The translations under genes were made by a program, and so were the position numbers. 64,000 bases of DNA from Pegoplata infirma (lineage: Eukaryota > Arthropoda > Insecta > Diptera > Anthomyiidae), in contig OY992537.1 in assembly GCA_963921195.1 (NCBI GenBank), positions 76,080,894 through 76,144,893 of the forward strand, in the 5' to 3' direction. Below, piece after piece: positions 59,969 through 64,000 of this stretch; the stretch's first letter is position 1, and the number at the start of each line of letters is the position of its first letter. The notes under the pieces were generated by a model. It did no database searches. It saw nothing but the letters and a program-made list of their open reading frames with translations, and was not told the origin of the DNA.

Positions 59969-62742
59969 TGTTTAAATTTTTTGACAAATCCGAATTTTTT
60001 AACCCGTGCCGCATAGCGGTTAAAGTTAAGCCCTTATTTGTTTTCGTACACTCAAAAAATTATGTCATTAACTGTTTGTAGTTTATTTAAAAAGTTTTCC
60101 GTTTAGTCGTTTTTAAAAGAAAAAACATTTGTTTGATGTTCAGTTTTTATTAATGACTACTTCAGTCCTTTGTTTCAAAAATAACACACTAAAAAATAAA
60201 GACTTTCATTAACATTTAATTTTTAAAGTCATTTATTTTTGTTCTGTAAGTAAAAACTACTGATTATTCTTCTTGATTTTTAATGATTTGTGTAAGTAAT
60301 TTTTTTTTAAATTGTTGGTATTTTTTAATGAAATATCATTAGTTTTTACCTACACAAGTCAGTTTTGTTTTTTTGTAGAAAAAAAAAATCAAAAAATTAT
60401 TTATAGAAATATAAAAACATGTTTGTATCAAGTGACTTTGGCACGATGCACAGTGGTCGGAGCTGTATGGAGAAGGCGGCCAAAAATACTTCCAGTATAG
60501 GTATCATCGTGAAACGTCGGTCACGGCTTTTTAAACATGTCAGAACTATTTAATGATAAAATGGGAGTGGTTGATTACTCATAACGACACCCCACCACCT
60601 ACCGCACCCAAGCACCCACATTCTCCCCAAGTAAGAAAAACTAAACTTTGTTTTTAATTCATAACTTTTATACAAGATAAGTTTAAAAAATTAAAAATAT
60701 TGACTTATTAAATATGAAATAATATGTAATAAAAAATTATAAAAAGGTTAAGGGGGGTTGTTACTAAAAAACAGCCTTAATATTGACAATATTTAAACAG
60801 CTATAAAAAATAAATGCACAATAATTTTTAATTCTTTTTTTTTATATGAAAGACAAAAATCGTTATATTTTAAAAAGTTTTTTCAACTCAAATTTTGGTC
60901 AAAAGAATTGCCAGGGTTGCCACCCAATTGTGGGATGCTTTTTTTAAAGGATTAAATTGGCTGTAGTTGTTCTGCAAAAACTACTAATCCGATTTCGATG
61001 AAATTTTTTTTGTTTGTAGATTAAATCCTCTAGTACATATCGTGCCCATATTTTATTATATATATTTTTTTTAATTAATGAAAAAAAGAAAAATTTTCCA
61101 TTTTTTCAGCTTACATTAGCATAAATTCAACAAAAACAAATTTTTCTAAAAACTGTCACGATAAGTACTAGAAAAATTTTTGTTTTGTTAAACCTGCTTC
61201 AGTTCTAAGAGATATAACTTTACTTACATTTGCTTGCATCATTGATGATTTTTTTTTTTTTAATGTATCAAATCGCAAATCATCAGCAGCGGAAACATCA
61301 ATTTCTGCACTCTCCGAAACTTAATCTAGGACGTCCTTGATCTTGATTCAAGTTAAGTGTGTGATTTTAATGAAATCGACTACTTTTTGACAAGGCAATC
61401 AGAATATGTATTTCGAACTCTTGTTTTTATACGATAGCATTTTTGCAAAATTCAAATTCTTCAAATGTGTTGCATTTATTTGTAGCATAAATTTTTACGA
61501 TATCCTTTACTTTTCGAGCTTTTTCAGCATTTGCACCAAATATCAAAAATATGTGAGCGCAAAAGTTTGCAATTATAAAATGTGCCTATTGCAAAAACTC
61601 TTTAAATGTTAAAAATTCTTTAAGAGCTGTTTAGACAATACGTATTTTCGGTAAGATTTGTCTTTTCGGAGTATGTTTAATTTTGATCCGCTTGTCAAAT
61701 CATTTTTTGAATAAATTCAAAAGATGAGGAGAACCATCCATATGTCACATTATAAAAATTTGTTTATTTTGGCTGTGTTATAGCTGTCAAAACAAGTGTT
61801 TTGTGCAGACATTTTTGATAGGTCGTTTTACAAGTCTGCTGGTCTAAACTACCCTTAATAAGGATAAAATTAAGAAAAAATAAAATTAAAAGTCCGTGAA
61901 AAAGAAAAAAAAAAAACAATCACATTTCTTTACATTCATAACAATACCAGAGCAACGCGAAAATAAATTAACAAAACACCACACAAAAATTCAAAGTTTG
62001 ACATCCAAAACAACGAGGCCGTTTTGATCTGTGGGAGATAACTCAAAGACATGCAAAAATATGCAGCTGATATCAGTGGGTATCAGGTTGGTTGGCTACC
62101 ATTTAATTTCCTCTCTCAAAAAGTTGGTTCTCTTAGTGTTGCCTATGCTATTGCATGTAAAAACTCTCTCAAACATTAAGAGAACCAATTTATATAAAGT
62201 GGCATATTGTTTTGGGGCCTATCAAAATCTCTGATATATTCTTTACTCTATGGCTGATATTACAAATTTTAGAATCTTGAAATATTACTTAAAAAACAAA
62301 AAAAAAACCGATTGGAGATTTCAGGGGGGGACACAACTTAAACTCTATTTGAAATTTCAATATATTGATTAACAAACACCAACAATGACACTGGAGAGAT
62401 AATAATTTTATAAAAACTCCAGCACAAGCTAAACACGTTGTAATTATTTTAAAATTTAGTTAATACCTTCTAATTCAATATTCATTTTGATTTTTTTCAA
62501 CAAATTTTTTTTATATGGTTTTAATTAATCGAAAGTTGAACCTAATTTTCCACTTTTTCACACTGCAAAAACCAACTGTTAACCTGCCATCTCTTTTGAG
62601 GCCTTTCCTAAAGAGTACAGTTAGAATAAAACAAAAACAGCTCAAAATTTTAAAACCTTGTTTTTATTAGAAATAGAGATGACACATTTGGTGACAAACT
62701 TTTGACTTTGATTTTTTTATTTTTGGCCAATGGGATCGACCA
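59969..62742. other. AT-rich DNA, no gene supported
   Basis: TACACTCAAAAAATTATG near 60049 resembles a small-element end also seen inverted at 63160-63173 (TATTTTGAGTGTAC). 60440-60520 and 62000-62240 are less A/T-rich than their surroundings, but the frames there (62 and 67 codons) have no recognisable domain. No splice-anchored exon could be defended. Confidence 0.4.
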
Positions 62743-62800
62743 GTGTGCGATGGGTAGAGTGTCTGGCCAGAATGTAGTTGATTGCGGGATCGATTCCCCA
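62743..62800 (+). other. Weak tRNA-like A-box/B-box pair
   Basis: TGGGTAGAGTG (62751-62761) resembles a Pol III A box. GGGATCGATTCCCC (62786-62799) resembles a B box (consensus GGTTCGANTCC) at a suitable distance. The upstream sequence does not form an acceptor stem with the downstream side, so it is not a functional tRNA. A tRNA-derived SINE head or chance are the alternatives. Confidence 0.25.
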
Positions 62801-62829
62801 AAAATTTTATTAAAAATTTTTAAAAAAAT

Positions 62830-63180
62830 ATTTTAATAAAAAATTGTAAAAAATTACCTACGAAATCATTAATTTTTATTGTTTTCGTAGGTTATTTGTT
62901 GAAATTTGTTGGTAAAAATAACAGAACTATCATTAATTTTTTATGTTTTCGTTAGTTATTTTTTTTCGAATTTGTTGGTAAAAAAGAGTGAAAAAAACGT
63001 AATTTTTTAATGTTTAATGTCATTTATTTTAGAAAATTTTGTCAACAGTAAAAAATAAATGTTGATGTTTGTTAAAACAAATGATTAATTACTGGAATGG
63101 TTTTCAATTGTTTATTCACTGGTTTTAAGTGTGTTTTTCATTTGTTTTTGCCTACAAAGTATTTTGAGTGTACAAAGCAA
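62830..63180. repeat. AT-rich repeat with a 75-bp internal duplication
   Basis: TCATTAATTTTTATTGTTTTCG...TTTGTTGGTAAAAA (62864 onward) is repeated once in diverged form (62930 onward). It ends near TATTTTGAGTGTAC, a possible small-element end. 63181-63318 is T-rich low complexity. Confidence 0.45.
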
Positions 63181-63318
63181 AATTAGTGTTTTAATTTTTT
63201 TTTTTTTTGTATTTTAATAAATCTGCTGGTGAATAATTTTTTTTTATCAAATTTCTTTTCCATCAAAAATATTTTTTTCAAATTTTTTTTCATCTTTTTT
63301 TTTTATTTACCAATTTTT

Positions 63319-64000
63319 TATACCCTACACCACACTGTGGTACAGGGTATAATGAGTTTGTGCTGATGTTTGTAACTACCAGAAATATTGGTCCTAGACC
63401 CACCTTTAAGTATACCGATCGACTCAGAATCACTTTTTGAGTCGATTTAGCGATGTCCGTCCGTCCGTCCGTCTGTCCGTCCGTCTGTCTGTCTGTCTGT
63501 CCATGTAAACGGTGTAAACACGATACAGGTCGCAATTTTTAATCAATTGACTTGAAATTTGAAACTTAAGTCTCTCTTGGCCCAAGGACGAAGCCTATTG
63601 AAATTGGAAAAAATCGGTCCATATTTAGACCTAGCCCCCATACAAAGGTCCTCTTTAGTTTTGGCTCAAATGACTCTAATAACCGTATTATAGAAGGTAT
63701 CGCTTTGAAATTTGGATGGTAAACATGTTTTGTCTTCACATATCATCATTCCGAATTTCAAAGAAATCGGACCAGTTCTTCTTGTAGCCCCCATACAAAC
63801 CACCTTCCCGATTTTCACATAAATGTCTCAAATTTCATGAAAATAGAAAATATTTAATTAAAATTTTGTTTGTGTATGTTAAACGCGTACTTAAATAACC
63901 TTATCAAACCTGATAATCATCGGACCAGTTTTGGACTCAGGCCCCTTGTGAAAATTTCGCCCGATATTCAGTAAAAGCGGTTTATTGTCAACAAATAGAA
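63319..64000 (+). mobile_element. DINE-1/mini-me-like element, subfamily B, cut by the window edge (copy K)
   Basis: TATACCCTACACCACACTGT opens the 5' hairpin with inner CCACACTGTGG. Then come AATATTGGTCCTAGACCC, a (GTCC/GTCT)n tract (63455-63502), ACACGATACAGGTCGCA and a body close to copy B, which it follows to the end of the window. Compared with B it keeps about 40 bp around TCTCTTGGCCCAAGGACG that B lacks. Confidence 0.88.

Overview
The window reads as a gene-poor, AT-rich stretch of an insect nuclear genome, most likely a higher fly (calyptrate dipteran). The main reason is at least eight copies or fragments of short non-autonomous repeats matching the dipteran DINE-1/INE-1 or 'mini-me' type: a TATACCC...GGGTATA 5' hairpin, an ACCCCATAAAGTATATA-like core, an internal (GTCY)n tetranucleotide tract, a 3' hairpin of the ATTCGGC...GCCGAAT type, and a CTTGTTTT end. 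I found no convincing protein-coding gene, rRNA, true tRNA or CRISPR array. The long open frames are artefacts of simple repeats.

Layout. 1-2135: a 35-bp palindromic satellite interrupted by a 1.09-kb foldback element with a TA duplication. 2934-10979: DINE-like copies, a 3.6-kb two-tier inverted-repeat element with a clustered TGTCGCACGGGACAT motif, and low-complexity (GATGAAAAAAATTT)n sequence. 12101-14026: a long minus-strand DINE copy with a nested inverted-repeat insert. 14775-16618: small TIR elements around a second satellite block. 17925-19910: a degenerate array of about 130 bp per unit, split by a MITE with TA duplications. 20671-21300: a hAT-type element with a perfect 8-bp target duplication. 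22330-23060: a foldback repeat.

23110-39743 is one minus-strand DINE-like element whose internal tetranucleotide tract has grown to a pure (ACAG)n array of about 15.7 kb (23791-39516). Both flanks are the expected halves of one element. 41154-46858 holds CCCAGC-ended and foldback elements, a third satellite block, and a 200-N gap (44811-45010) that ends at the same (GTCY)n tract of another DINE copy. 46895-49190 is a 2.3-kb near-palindrome. 51487-54005 is a cluster of inverted CCCAGC-ended elements carrying a 131-bp near-perfect hairpin insertion with a TTA duplication. 54796-56489 is an 850-bp direct duplication with no difference seen. The rest is fragments of the same families, a second hAT-type MITE with an 8-bp duplication (59525-59960), a weak tRNA-like box pair (62743-62800), and a DINE copy cut by the window edge.

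There is no operon or pathway here. The biology is transposon nesting, palindrome and foldback formation, and microsatellite expansion inside a mobile element. All family assignments rest on reading termini, duplications and motifs by eye; no database search was possible.
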